A stretch of 64,000 nucleotides of DNA from Buddleja alternifolia. Taxonomy: Eukaryota > Streptophyta > Magnoliopsida > Lamiales > Scrophulariaceae. This document shows positions 1-12,491 of the stretch, one piece after another; the first letter of the stretch is position 1; each line of letters opens with the position of its first letter. The stretch lies in contig CM033402.1 in assembly GCA_019426215.1 (NCBI GenBank), positions 21,772,104 to 21,836,103 of the forward strand, read 5' to 3'. The notes below the pieces were generated by a model. It was not told the origin of the DNA. It saw only the letters and a program-made list of their open reading frames with translations, and did not search any database. The translations under genes were made by a program, and so were the position numbers.

Positions 1-1834
1 TGTGAGTAGTAAAGAGTAAAGCACGAGTAACTTCAAGTATGTGTCTGTTTTTTAGTTCGGTAACCCCATTCTGTTGGGGAGTGTCAACACATGAACTTTG
101 ATGAATAATACCATGCTCGTGAAGATAAGTACACAACACTTGATTGAAATATTTAGCGCCATTATCTGTACGAAGGATTTTGATTTTAGTGTTGAATTGA
201 GTTTGGACCATGTGATAGAATTCAATGAACACAAACAGGATTTCGGTTTTATCACGTAACAAATAAACCCAACAAATACGCGTATGATCATCGATAAAAG
301 TAACAAACCATTTTGTGTGAGTCCTATTCGGAATTCGGGATGGACCCCATACATCACTGTGAATTATGGTAAAAGGTATGGATGGTTTATACGTAGAGTT
401 GGGAAAAGAAGTACGATGGTGTTTAGCAAACTCACAAACTTCACACTAAAATTCAAAGCAATCTTTATTTGAACAAATAGAAGGAAATAAACGTTTTAAA
501 TACTTAACATTGGGATGACCCATTCTAGAATGCCATAACATAAGCTCATTATTCTTAGGAACAGAACCATAAATAGCAGTGTGACATTGGTCACTTACAC
601 TCGCCCCCTCAAAGTAGTAGAGTCCCTCACATTCTTTAGCACTGCCAATCATCTTTCCCGATGAAAGATCCTGAAAGACACAATACGAGGGAAAGAATTT
701 AGCCGAACAATTCGAGTTTTTTGTCAATTGGCTAATGGATAACAAATTACAAGATAATTTCGGGACATGTAGGGCGTGATCAAGAATTATGGAATTAGAG
801 ATACGAATACTCCCTTTCCCGGCTATCGATGAGAGCGATCCATCTGCAATTTTTACTTTCAAATTACCCGCATAAGGTGAGTATGTAGAAAAAACAAATG
901 ATAATCATCAGTCATGTGATCTGACACGCCTGAGTCAATAATCCATGGAAAATTAACACGAGATGTGTGGCCTGTTTTTCAATATTCACACCGAGGTTTT
1001 TCTTTATGATTTTTATGGCCCGACCCATTTTGAGAACTTCGTCTATTGTAATTCTGGGCAGACCCATTCTGAAAGTTAGGCCCATTCTGAAAATTTGGGC
1101 CCATTTCGAAAATTAGACCCATGCTGAAAATTAAACCCATTCTTTGAATTAGGCCCATGCTGGAAACTAAGCCCACGACTTGTTGGAGGCCCGTGACTTA
1201 CAAATCCGGATGAATTAGGCGCAGCAGCAGATTGCATCTCCATCATCACCTTGCGTCTTCCTTCTTCACGCCTTATTTCTGCAAAAACTTCTCTGATACA
1301 TGGTAGAGGTTGGCGACCGAGGACCCTGCTTCTCACATCATCAAGTTCTCGATTGAGGCCAACTAAGAATTCGAACACCCGCTCGCTGTCAACCCTCTTT
1401 CTGTAGCGGACGCTAACTGCAGTGCACTCCCAATTCTCTTCCAGGCTTGAGTCGAGTTCTTGCCACAGATTCATCATCTCCATGTAGTAGTCAGTGACTT
1501 CTCTTTCGCCTTGCTTTGTTTGCCACAATCGGGTTTTAATTTCATAGATTTGAGCAGCGTTTTCGGCGTCGGAGTATGTTTCTCGAACTGCCTCCCATAT
1601 GTCTTTCGCCATTGGAAGGAATAGGTAGGTCTTTCCGATTGTGGGCTTCATTGAATTAACGAGCCAAGCCATGACCATAGAATTCTCGGATTTCCATTTT
1701 TGCAGAGAAACGACATCAGTTGTGGAGGGTTTTTTCAATTCTCCAGTGAGGTACCCTAATTTACCTTTCCCATCAATAACAAGTTTAATTGATTGAGCCC
1801 ACTCTCTGTAGTTTTTTCCGTCGAGTTTTTCCAC
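1..1834 (-). pseudogene. copia gag-pol polyprotein, broken and partial
   Basis: The frame opens at 1834 with MEKLDGKNYREW, the start of a UBN2-type copia gag domain, and stays open to 1076 (252 residues). It then continues in another frame (979-1176), so there is a frameshift near 1100-1180 inside a tract of repeated GPNFQNG-like codons. At about 900-960 the protease motif DSGVSDHMT is visible (catalytic D-S-G). Positions 862-446 encode a gag-pre-integrase domain with LWHSRMGHPN, a histidine of the HHCC zinc site. Integrase core residues continue below 360 in a different frame, so there is a further break near 360-450. The polyprotein cannot be translated as it stands. Confidence 0.8.
1062..1175 (-). 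repeat. 18-bp minisatellite inside copia gag
   Basis: The plus strand repeats units of the type CCCATTCTGAAAATTnGG about six times with small changes. On the minus strand it encodes a run of six-residue repeats rich in Gly, Pro, Asn, Phe and Gln in the linker after the gag core. The gag frameshift falls inside it, which fits slippage. Confidence 0.7.
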
Positions 1835-1967
1835 GGTTATTTGGAAAGATGAGTCCTCGAACCCGGTTGAGCTAGAATTAGGAATGGTTTACCTCTCATT
1901 CTCGAGACTTTCCGAGGCAGCAGACTCGTTGGTGGTGATGTCTGCCATTAATTTGATAACCTAAGCC

Positions 1968-1980
1968 TGCTCTGGTACCA
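1968..1980 (-). other. primer-binding site (initiator tRNA-Met type)
   Basis: The minus strand reads TGGTACCAGAGCA directly inside the LTR border. It differs by one base from the common plant copia site TGGTATCAGAGCA, which pairs with the 3' end of initiator tRNA-Met. Confidence 0.75.
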
Positions 1981-2222
1981 TGTAGAAATTAAAGAGAAGA
2001 CATAAGAACACCAAAGTTTTTACGTGGTTCAGTCAAAGACCTACGTTTTTTTTTGTTTTTTTTCTATATTTTTTCTGTACAGCAGAGTCACAAATAAATA
2101 GATACAACCGGGTAACTAAATAAGGAAGGGAAATCAATATCACAGATTTTAGGGGATTTGCTATGAATAAAAGGAAATAAATCAGGGAGAATATTTCTCC
2201 CTTAATCCACGAGATTTCAACA
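1981..2222 (-). repeat. 5' LTR of the left copia element (242 bp)
   Basis: The right-hand edge of the primer-binding site gives one end at 1981, where the plus strand reads TG. The other end is placed at 2222 because the minus strand there reads TGTTGAAATC, a usual LTR start, giving TG..CA ends. The partner LTR is outside the window, so the outer border is inferred. On the minus strand the LTR is T-rich near its end, as copia LTRs often are. Confidence 0.5.
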
Positions 2223-4684
2223 GTTTCCTTTCCTATTCTTTTTCTTTCCTTTCCTTTGTTACCGTAATGCCCATTCTGAGACGAGTTAGAAGGGGAGTCT
2301 TTAAATGGATTAGGAAGGTGAAACGGAGGACTCGGATGAAATTGATTCCGCAATCCCACTCTGTTCCAAGAGTGCATTCATGTTTGATTTGAGTGAACTA
2401 GTGGAATTCCAAATAGGCTTATGAATACAAAATTATAGCGTCATTCATAAACATTAAGTCGATAGAGGTCCACTTGAATCTGCAAGAGACTGCATGTGTG
2501 CTACATGTTTGCTTTTGCCTACTTATAATTGCCTTTTTTCCTTATTGCTTTTTTTCCTTTTTCTTATGGATGATAGAGTGGTATATATTTAGTTCTAACG
2601 CATGCTTTGCTCTCACTGGACACACACACACTAAAAAGAAAAGAAAAGAAATCATTGAACGAAAATATTCGAAAAACAAGATGCATCTACCTGATGGAGA
2701 CGCCATTCTTGAATAACCTAGAAGATATGCCAAAAATAGAATCATACGAAGAGGAAAACTTCAGTCAAACTCATCCTTTGCCCAAGCATGCTTATTTTGT
2801 AATATTGTGGTCAAATAAGATTGCTTCAATCATGAAAGAAAGTGGAGAGGAACTAGGAAGTGAAGTTTTGAAGATTGGGAGCTCCTAGACGATATTGAAG
2901 CCTTTTTGGGTCAAAAGTATATATCTCTGGTGATATTAGTGTCTTTCCTTCTATCTTTATTGTATTTTAAAGTTATAAGAATGGAGGGTATCCTGGACTT
3001 TATGCATTTGTAGTAAATTTTATTTCTGGATTTTGACTTTTCAGTTGTGATTGCAATTGTTGATAGAGTTTTATTTGAAGTCTTTAGTCATCTAGTCGTT
3101 TCCTCATACTAGAAGTCTGAAGTCTATATATACTTTTGTAATCTTGTTATTTCATTAGATATGATTATCATTGAGAACTTTAGTGGACTTTCGTCAACCC
3201 TACCCATGCATTATAGCTTCTTTCCTTGTTTCATGTCGTTTTTCTGCCTTTCTTGGCATTCTACTTTATATATATTCGAGTATTTTATTCTTTTTCTATT
3301 TATATGCACTGTGTTGTAGAGTCATCCCTTCACAACATAAGCACCCAAAACAGTTGAACTTGCTGACTGATGACAGACAGGATCAACATATATAGCTTCA
3401 GATTTGACCTTGATAGTTTGGAATGCAAATTTTTGGACTCATCATTATTGAGAAGTAATATCCCACAATTAATTTAGGTTATGTGCTAACTGTTTCCTTA
3501 ACAGAGGTGGATTCTAGTGATAGAGAGAGATATCACCAACAGATTTGTCAAACAAAATTTTTGGGCGACGGACTAAGATTGGTACTTGGGTGGATGTGGT
3601 CTCCCCACAATTTGTTAGTATGCATTGAAGTATCTATTGGTGTCAATATTTTGATGACATTGGCCACGAATATAAAGATGTTCCGATAGCAAGTTGATAT
3701 TGAATTACTGCATTTCTCATATCAGATACTTTTCTGTTATTCGTTTAATGACTAAAATTTGATATATTTTTTGCTTATGTTAGACAAATGTCATAACCAA
3801 ACTAAATTTTAATTTCTGGGACTATAAATGTATAAATACTAATGGAGTGGATATATCAAGTAGTAAAGAAAATAAACTGACTAATAAAGAAAACAACGAT
3901 GAACAACTAAATGAAATTGTAATATTATATCTAAGTTCTCTAAAAAAGTTTTCAACAGTTGAAAGCAACACAATGTGAAAAATGAGAGGGAGTTGAATGG
4001 GAGGTTTTCCAAGTATGCTGAGCCTTTGGGTTTTAATTGTTCGGGCATGATTTCTTTGGCAATTTCTAGAATAGGCTATTTAATGAAAGAGAGAAACATC
4101 CTTACTCTTCAATATTCTCCCTGCTTAAGTGGTTTTGTGAGAGTTATTTTGTGAAATTGATCCGTAGTTTTTCATTCCTCAAACTTATGATAGTGGGATC
4201 CAGCTTACACACTAATTGAGTTTCTGTAACCCGTGGTGTTATTCAGTCCTAGTAAAATGTACATGTGTCCACGCTTGTGTAATTGATACTTCGCTTTACT
4301 TTGTCTAAAAGCATGTCATTTGAAGTTCTCCTAAAATCTATAATGATGTGTTGGACAGTTGACCTTTTTCTTATTACACGGACATATATAAAAAAAGTTG
4401 GAGGAGTAATCTTAATGTCAGCATTTTTCATGGGTAAGAGAGGCCATGACCACATTTGTCCCTCTACTAAATCTATCGTTGGTATTAATCATTGGTTTCT
4501 CCGCTTTCTTTAGCAGTTGGTACTTGGTAATAGGAAATATTGAGCTATTGATTCACATTCTTTTCATATCAATTTCCATCCTATTCGCCCAGCTTTATAT
4601 TTTGACAACTAATGCAAAAATGAATCTTTGTTCCTTTTCGTGAGTATAATATTCAGTTGGGAAGTTTAAGAATATTTTATGCAG
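2223..4684 (+). other. no gene seen; probable distal intron 1 of the transporter gene
   Basis: The stretch is AT-rich with T-rich tracts and no long open frame. I searched it for a transit peptide and for the segment that should precede exon 2 of a PHT4 gene (ending LLCNMDR in the family) and found neither. It ends in a good splice acceptor (T-rich tract, then TTTATGCAG at 4676-4684). The simplest reading is intron. A 5'-truncated gene copy is the alternative. Confidence 0.5.
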
Positions 4685-7600
4685 GTAAACATGAGCATTG
4701 CAATACTTCCAATGGCATCGGAGAATCATTGGAGTCCTACAACTGTTGGTTTAATACAATCTTCCTTTTTCTGGGGTTACCTTCTTACTCAGGTGATTAA
4801 GATAACATTTATTTTGTTAGTTAAGATTTTTGTATGCATCTTAAACTTCATTTCTATGGCATTGAGAATAATGTTTGGATGTTCGATTTGAGTTTTCACT
4901 GATATTTTGTTTTTATTTTCTTTGACTTTAACCTTTTCTAGAAACTAACCAAGATAGCACATCCTTGTGTATTCTTTGTGAGTGTGCTGTTGGTTTCTTA
5001 TGATTTTGTTTGTGGCATGCGCAGATTGCAGGAGGAATATGGGCGGACACTGCAGGTGGGAAATTTGTTTTAGGGTTCGGTGTAGTTTGGTGGTCAATAG
5101 CAACGATGCTGACACCCATTGCTGCAAAACTTGGTTTGCCTTTTTTACTCGTTGTTCGCGCTTTCATGGGTATTGGTGAGGTCAGTAATCTCACGTATTT
5201 GATTAATATTTACAATTTAATTTTACCTGTGGAATGCAATAATCATGAGGATCATGTCCTTAGCTTGTAAACGTGGTGTGTGGATTAAATTGTAATAGGA
5301 CTCAGTCACTCTTAATATGATTTATCCAATTATCTGTTGGATTAAGTTAGATCTCTTTCAGGGTGTTGCAATGCCTGCGATGAATAATATACTGTCAAAG
5401 TGGGTTCCAGTATCAGAGAGAAGTAGATCATTGGCATTGGTTTACAGTGGAATGTATCTTGGATCTGTAACTGGTCTGGCATTTTCACCAATGTTGATCC
5501 ATAAGTATGGCTGGCCATCTGTCTTTTATTCATTTGGTTCTCTAGGCACAGTTTGGCTTGGGTTTTGGCTTAACAAGGTGAATTCTCAACTAGTATGAAA
5601 CTGACTTGAAGAACCATTTGTACCTAGTCACGAGTCATCTATTATTAACCAAAATGACACTTCTCTCCAGTTTATCAGTTTGATTTTCGTTCATGACTTA
5701 AACGTACATAATGTAGGCACACAGTTCACCTCTTGAGGATCCTCAGTTGTTGCCCGCAGAAAAGAAGCTGATTCTTAGTAACTGCGCATCGAAAGAACCT
5801 GTTAAATCTATACCATGGAAACTAATATTGTCAAAACCACCTGTATGGGCCCTGATAGTGTCTCATTTCTGTCACAATTGGGGAACATTCATCCTTCTTA
5901 CTTGGATGCCGACTTATTATCACCAGGTATTTTTGATTGATTGTCATTGCGAGGATATAGGTTACATATCTCATTATCTGGTACTTTTAGTGTTTTAGTT
6001 GATTTATCTTGCTGGTAATGAATGGTGGGGCACACTATTAGTGTTTTAGTTGAGTTATCTTACTGGTTGTAGTCGGACACACTTGAAGAGAATGTCTGGT
6101 GGTCATTTATTTGTGAAATAGAAAATATTCAGTAATATAATCGTTAAATAAGCTGGAAATGAAGAAAAAATTACCCACAAAGAAAACTTTTTTTCCAGAT
6201 TTCTAGTTGGTATCCTCAGGTCCAGTTTAATTTGCTAAGTTGCTTAAGTCCTCATTCCATCTTGAAATTATACATGAAGTTGAACAATGATTCATTCCTT
6301 ATTTCTATTGGTTGCTAGCATACATGGAAAGGCCTAGTTAAAATCTGCCAATATCAAGCCACAACCCATCCATGACCTCTCCTATCCCACCCTGCTGCAA
6401 TGACCCCCTTGTTACAAAGTTATGCCAATTGTTACATGGAATATACCTTGTAATTGACGTGCACCAGCTTTGGCAGTGGAGTGTCTCATTTCTGTTGCAA
6501 ATGGAGAACATCTACCCTTCTTACTTGGATACAAATATACTATATATGTTTTCATTGACTTGTTGGCAATGTGGACTTAATTTTCTTGTCAGCATCAATG
6601 ATATATAAATACGGATATGATGCAGATATGACATGACACGACTACATGAAAATTTTAAAATATGTAGGACATGACGCATCAGAGACACATTTTTTATTTT
6701 AGACATTAATGTCAATCATATAAAGCTTATCTATGTTGAGACTTATTTGTTTAATCAAAGGCAAGAATCAGTCACAAGTCCTGTCACATTTGCTTGATGC
6801 AGATTGGGTCATTTAGCGATGCCCAAAGAATTCTGACCCATAGATAAGAAAACCTAGTTAACTGTTAGCTTAAAACCTAATTGTGTATACAATGTTATCG
6901 TTCTGTCACTTTTTAACCACTATCAGCTACCTTCTCCATCTTTGTTCATCACCAGCTGCCCACTCTTATTTCATCCCATCGCTTTAATATTCCATCTTAA
7001 GGTTATTTTAGAAGACTAGTGTTGGTGAGGCTATACTTTTCCTTTACATCTTTGTGGGGTCTGAATTACAAATTGATGCCATGCCATTTTATATATCCCA
7101 CTTAACATTAGAATCTCTCTGTTTTTTGATCTGGGAAATGATATTTTCAAACTTGCACGAATTACTTGACTGAATTTTTTTATCGACTCTGTTGTAGGTG
7201 TTGAAGATGGATCTTACTGCATCAGGACTTTTTTCTGTCTTGCCATGGCTTACAATGGCCCTTTCTGCAAATTTTGGGGGTTGGATTGCAGACACTCTTG
7301 TGAGCAAAGGTGTGTCCATAACCATGGTTAGAAAGGTATGCATATTGTCACATTTTCTGTCTACTATAACAATTTAAATGAGTAGGTGGTTATCGTCTAT
7401 TAATTTAGAAGTTCATTTTTTGGAAACATGTTGACAGAACTAATCGAATATACTATGTCAATCTTTTGAATTGTCTCACCCAGGGCCCATGTGAGTGAGG
7501 CTCACCTGGGAGACTCTGGTGCATGATCCCACCGGCAACTACTTCGCACTTGTCATAACTTTGCAAAAATGGTTGATCCAAGTTGCTAGAGAAGCCCACT

Positions 7601-10600
7601 GCACTTGCTCGTAAACCAGTCTAATCTTTCCGCCATCCATGTGGGATGTCACAATCATCCCATTGGACACCTGATATCCTCTTTGCGTTTCTTCCAGAAT
7701 TTAGGCCGTCCTTAGTATACACCATGCTGATCCCCAAGCTGCTAAACCCTAGGGGTTAGCTCTAATTCTATTTAGTTATGTCTAGGCTCAATGGGTCAGG
7801 CGGTACAAGTGAGACTCCAGCCTAATGGTGTCTGTTCGCAACTACATTCCATTAGTCTTGTGGCTGAAATGGTGAACCTCACTTGCTAGAGTAGTACATT
7901 GCACACTCATAAACCAGTTCAAATTTCGTCCTACATATCCATGTGGAACATGACATGAATATAATGGTTGGTAATGTGTAAGCATTGTTTGACATGGTAA
8001 CCTTGTTACTAGGTCCTTTAACTATTAATCATTGTGATTGGTTGGGAAAGTTCAGTCCCTTTAATCACATGCAATTTTAGATCTTGAAAACCAACATAAA
8101 GTTTGTAAGATTTGAAATTGTGATTTCTCAATAATTATTCTGTAAAGAGAGCTATCTTTATGGCTAGTTTATAATTCGAAAATGATAAATTTCCACTTCA
8201 GAATTTTGTTTCCTGTGTTTTTGCTTAGGATATTTTCATCTGTTCAGCTTTTGGAAAAATACTTTCTTTAAAATGGAAATTCATGATTGAAACAGATTTT
8301 TAGTTATCATACCTGAGGTAACTAACTAATACTTTGTAACAAATATTTTGACTCCAAATTGCCTGTCATTTTAGTATCCTAGCTCCATAGAGATCACAAA
8401 AGCCATATTTATTTAACATTTGGTGACTTGGGATGTTACTTTGTTCATGTTGCAAATTATTGCTGATGCTGAGTCTTTTGACATTGGAAGTCTCTTGTGT
8501 TAATCATAATTGGCTTTGGTCCAATAGAAAAACTTCAATTTATAAAGTAAGTGGTTAATATGGGTTCATTATGAGTAGTTTTGATAAGTCTGTTTGTGTA
8601 AATTATGGGGTACGTATTTCCTTCGAGTGATATAATATAGCTAACAGAAGGCACACAAGTTAAAGAGAAATACTATACCCCAACTAATGAAACTGATAAT
8701 TGTAATATGCTTTGATAATAGTTTATTTATTAGAATCTTTCTTTTTTTTTTTTTTAATGTTTGTAGCATCTCGTAATTGACAATGAGACTTCCCTTAAGG
8801 AAATACAAAGAAAAAAATAACTTGTGCTTCTTCCATGCTTGCATTTATTTCCTAATGCCATTTCACATTGCTTGTTTTCAAATTCTATGTAGAAAATATT
8901 AAAAATAATTTATTTGGTTCTTAACTAGTAAAATGCATAGAGTTATTTGATTGGGAAAAAAGAATTAACTGCTCATTAGCAATCTTACCAGATCTTGTTC
9001 TAGGTGTGAAGTTTCTTATCCTAGTTCCTGGTTTACTTTTCCAATACCATGGATCAATTTTAGTGAATGCAGTTGGTCTATCATTCCAATTTTGACATTT
9101 CTTAATGGTTTTGCATTCTTTAATGTCCTGTGCAGATCATGCAGACAATTGGATTTCTTGGCCCTGCTTTCTTCCTAACTCAGTTGAGCCATGTGAATTC
9201 TCCTGCAATGGCAATTTTGTGTATGGCATGCAGTCAGGTTTGTTTTACCGTGTGCCAACAATATTTTATATTACCTGGAAACAGTCAAAGGTCAAGCGAA
9301 CTACTTCATAAGATTACTGAAAGATAAATCTCTCCTTAATCTGTTTCTTGGATGGTTTGTGTGATATCTCTGAATTGTAGCATTGCCATAGACAAAAAAG
9401 TTAATGGAATCCATATTTTCCATTCTATGATTTTATGTAAACTTAGATTTATCCAAAGTTCGTGAGTTTTAGTGAAGAGAACACTGCGGAAAACCCTTTT
9501 GGTTCATTTGGTTTCAGAAAAAATCATCAATTATTTAGGACAAATCTAATTGTCAAAGCATTTATTGTTTTAAACTTCTATTTCTTTACTTTTCAATAAT
9601 ACTCAAAAACTCTTTCTGAAAGCTTTTCCGTATCTACATCATTTAGTTTTCAATTATTCTGGTGTTCCTATTTTTCCATAGTGAAGTCTTATATTCAAAC
9701 AGAGCTGGTGTCTTCTTCACTTTCAGTGGTTCTGGTTGCTTCTTAGTTTCTTTATTCCTTCTAATGTTTTTTTTACAATTTATCATGTATAGGGAACTGA
9801 TGCTTTTTCTCAGTCGGGGTTATATTCAAACCATCAAGATATTGCACCTCGATATTCAGTAAGTAAACCCTCAATTTCCACATAACTACGAATGCATGCT
9901 TGATGTACCTGTGAAGGCTTAAGATTTAATAGCTTGATGATAAAGAAACAGCAGTCATATCAAAAACATAACTTGTGGCATATGTCACCGAAAGTTCTTG
10001 TTATAATCACATAAACCTCGTCTGAGGTTTAGGTTAAATACAGGCACATTACCTCAGGTTTAGGGACTCCTATCCAATACCCTTGTCGTTGGTTACAATA
10101 ACCCCAATCCTTAGTCAACATAACCGAAATTGATGGCATAGATAAAAAAAATAGTCGATGAAAATCCCATTTTTCCCTCAAGGTGACTGGTCAAAGAGAT
10201 TGACACTTTTCTTGGGTAAAAGATTTTTTTTGACTCTTAAACTAGACCCTAAAATTTAGGGTGTACCATTTTGACACTTGAACTTCTTAAGGTGAACCAA
10301 ACTTAACATCTCCTACCAAAACCACCTATGGCAAAAATGAATGTATCAACTCACATCTACTTATCTTTTTTGGTTTTGAGGTTCATTTTCCTCAAGGTTT
10401 GATTTTTTGACAAATACCTTCATTGCAATTATATGAACAAAAATACTAAGAAAATTTTATAAAGAAACCCAAACATTTACATCCTATACTTTGATATAAC
10501 TTTGTAAAATCTAATTGTAGCTATTTTCATGATATATGTAATTTATTAACATAAATGAAGGGTCAAGTTCAAATAAATTTAAAATATTGATAAACATTTA

Positions 10601-12491
10601 TATATTTAAAATTAAAGTTTACTCCCAAGTCTATAATTGGTCTCGATGAATATTTATATATTAAATAAATTGATAAATTTTTAAATGTTGAGTGAGATAT
10701 ATATTTTGAAATGTATATTTTGAGCTACTTGTGAAGCCAAATTTAACTCTTATTTACAACAATGATTGTTGATGAACATTTATATATTTAAAATAAATTG
10801 ATAAATTTAAAAATGTTAAGCAAGAGACATACTTCGAATACGGACTTGTGAAGCCAAATTTAAATCTTATTTACTACAGTGAGTGTTGATGAACATTTAT
10901 ATTTTAAAAATAAATCAATAAAATTAAAAATGTTAAGCGAAAAACATATTTAGAAATGTATATTCTGAACAACTTGTGAAGCCAAAATCTATTATGTGAG
11001 TGTTGATCAATATGTACTTAATATTATCATTATTTATGTATGGAAAAAATAATAAATCCGATAACTTCAAGTTGATCTGTAAGTTAAGTATTATTGGTTA
11101 TATTATTAAGTTGGTTCCATAATCAAGTTTAAGTCTCTTGCACGTGAAACTAATAATAATAATAGTAATAATAATAATAAAAATCATAATCATAATCATA
11201 TAGGTTTCTCCCTTCAGTTTAATGAACCACACAAAGGTCAAAAAGATTATTTAGGTTAGTTACTCAATGTCCTTTAACCACAGGGGTATTGGATGTAATT
11301 TCCCAAACCTGGGGGGGATATTTCTGCATTTATTCAGACCTTACGGGAGATTTCTGTAACTGTCACTTCTTTTTTCTCCTCTATCACTAAGACATGGATT
11401 GTGTCATCACTTTGCCTTTCTTGGGAAAATATATAATGTGTATGTATCTTCTGGGTGGAATACTTTACAGGGTGTATTGCTTGGTCTGTCTAATACTGCT
11501 GGAGTGCTTGCCGGTGTTTTTGGTACGGCAGCAACCGGTTATATCTTGCAACATGGTAATGTTCTCATATATACTTGTTTGGCTGAGATAACCCAATATA
11601 CTTGGATGTTAAATCCCAGAGATTAGTTTATTGGTGCCTGTCTAGAATCATTGTTCGTGAGCAATTAGTTCTACAGGTCTTACAGATAGTGATGGAGCCA
11701 CGATTTTGGTTGGGGGGTTGCAAAATTTTAATTATTAAAAATTTATAGGGCAAAGAAATATTTTCCTAAAGTTGGAGTTGCCACCACCAGCCCCCCTGGC
11801 TCCGTCACTGCTTACATATGTTCCATGGTTATGATTAAGTTTCCTTTGAGACATGCCCCACCTGCGTGTAAGATGATCTGACTTCTTCCCCCAAATATCT
11901 TCTAATTCCTTAGTATGCACTCTGGGCATGGCTAAAAGTGTTCGGCTAAACTTTTTTGGTTAAAACATCTTATGTTTGGTAACTTTAAGCGAAGAGGTGA
12001 TAAGCATTTGGTAACTTTAAGAGAAGAGGTGATAAGTATAAACACTTAGGAATTAAGGAGACTCCTAACTTATTTTTATAGTATTAGATGCTCTTTCATT
12101 TTTTGGATTAATGACTAAGATTATTTTAGCTAATTCGCAAAATATCTCTTCTAATCTATTAGAGCATGTTTTCTATGTAAAATAAACTGGACTAAGATTT
12201 TACATCCTGTGAGTTGTGAAAGCTTATGCAGTGTTACCTCTAAGATCAGCTAATCACCCTTTACAAGGATTTTTTCTCAGAACCAATAATTTGAGTTCAA
12301 CCCAATAGCAAAGAATAACCCGTTCTTTTTCCTGCTTATTTTGATTTCAAGCCATTGTGTCTGGAATGAAGTTTTAAATGATCTGCCTTTCAGGTTCTTG
12401 GGATGAAGTGTTCGAGGTTTCGGTTGGACTCTATCTTTTTGGCACTGTGGTTTGGAATCTCTTCTCTACTGGCGAGAAAATATTGGATTGA
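4685..12491 (+). CDS. PHT4;1: PHT4;1/ANTR1-like plastid phosphate (anion) transporter, exons 2-10
   Basis: Nine exons join in frame with GT..AG borders: 4685-4792, 5025-5180, 5362-5577, 5717-5926, 7198-7335, 9136-9237, 9793-9858, 11471-11555 and 12394-12491 (stop TGA). They give about 392 residues of a major facilitator protein of the SLC17/PHT4 family. Landmarks are VNMSIAILPM after the expected first helix, GGIWADTAGGK between helices 2 and 3, VVRAFMGIGEG in helix 4, KEPVKSIPWKLILSKPP in the central loop, and a C-terminus ending FSTGEKILD. Family members move phosphate across plastid membranes, with Na+ or H+ coupling; PHT4;1 is assigned to thylakoids. Family proteins are about 510 residues, so roughly 120 N-terminal residues (transit peptide, helix 1) are missing here. 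No stop or frameshift occurs in any exon, which argues for a live gene. The PHT4;1 rather than PHT4;4 assignment rests on recalled similarity. Confidence 0.92.
6429..6535 (+). pseudogene. decayed partial copy of the 5717-5926 exon inside the following intron
   Basis: Positions 6481-6532 match 5858-5909 of the upstream exon at about 44 of 52 bases by eye, including TTCTTACTTGGAT. Weaker similarity extends left to about 6429. The matching part is still open in the exon's frame (VSHFCCKWRTSTLLTW against VSHFCHNWGTFILLTW), but no clean splice donor follows. It looks like an old local duplication within the intron rather than an alternative exon. Confidence 0.65.
7477..7965 (+). repeat. two diverged copies of an intronic repeat
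   Basis: About 7477-7690 and 7790-7965 share segments in the same order, including TTGCTAGAG, a TGCAC block, AAACCAGT and CATGTGGrA. No LTR, TIR or poly-A end could be placed, so the class is unknown. Together they fill much of the left half of the 7336-9135 intron. Confidence 0.5.
10589..11015. repeat. AT-rich tandem repeat, about 115-125 bp period
   Basis: Units restart with GATGAAyATTTATAT at about 10644, 10770 and 10888, with partial starts near 10589 and 11001. Each unit carries a conserved CTTGTGAAGCCAAA block. The array lies inside the intronic TIR element. Confidence 0.7.
11151..11201. repeat. TAA/ATC microsatellite
   Basis: A run of TAA units with one interruption is followed by ATCATA units, near the right end of the intronic TIR element. 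Confidence 0.85.
11687..11810. mobile_element. hAT-type MITE (124 bp) in the last intron
   Basis: The ends are inverted repeats: TAGTGATGGAGCCA on the left, and CAGTGACGGAGCCA reading in from the right. Eight-base flanks CTTACAGA (11679-11686) and CTTACATA (11811-11818) match at 7 of 8, the duplication length of hAT elements. The interior is AT-rich and non-coding. Confidence 0.75.

Larger units (their letters stand above)
1..2222 (-). mobile_element. Ty1/copia retrotransposon, 5' part, running off the left edge
   Basis: Read on the minus strand, the order is LTR (2222-1981), a primer-binding site, gag (from 1834), protease (about 960-900), gag-pre-integrase (862-446) and integrase core (below about 360). 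This is the Ty1/copia order PR-INT-RT, with RT, RNase H and the 3' LTR presumably beyond position 1. It stands upstream of the plus-strand PHT4;1-like exons and is antisense to them. If the transporter's first exon lies further left, the element sits in intron 1. The target duplication cannot be checked because the other end is missing. Confidence 0.85.
10000..11365. mobile_element. non-autonomous TIR element in the transporter intron
   Basis: The two ends are imperfect inverted repeats of about 95 bp (10000-10096 against 11273-11365). Both contain a variant of ATCCAATACCC followed by a GTTA/GTTAA block, and an outer GAGGTTTAGG/AAGGTCTGAA block. The interior is AT-rich and non-coding. The size and long degenerate TIRs suggest a Mutator-like or unclassified non-autonomous DNA element. 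A target duplication could not be placed with confidence. Confidence 0.6.

Noticed and set aside
4679..4891. An ATG at 4679 that would start the transporter frame with MQVNMSIA
   Set aside because: It overlaps the splice acceptor TTTATGCAG; family proteins have about 120 more residues upstream, so this is an exon border.
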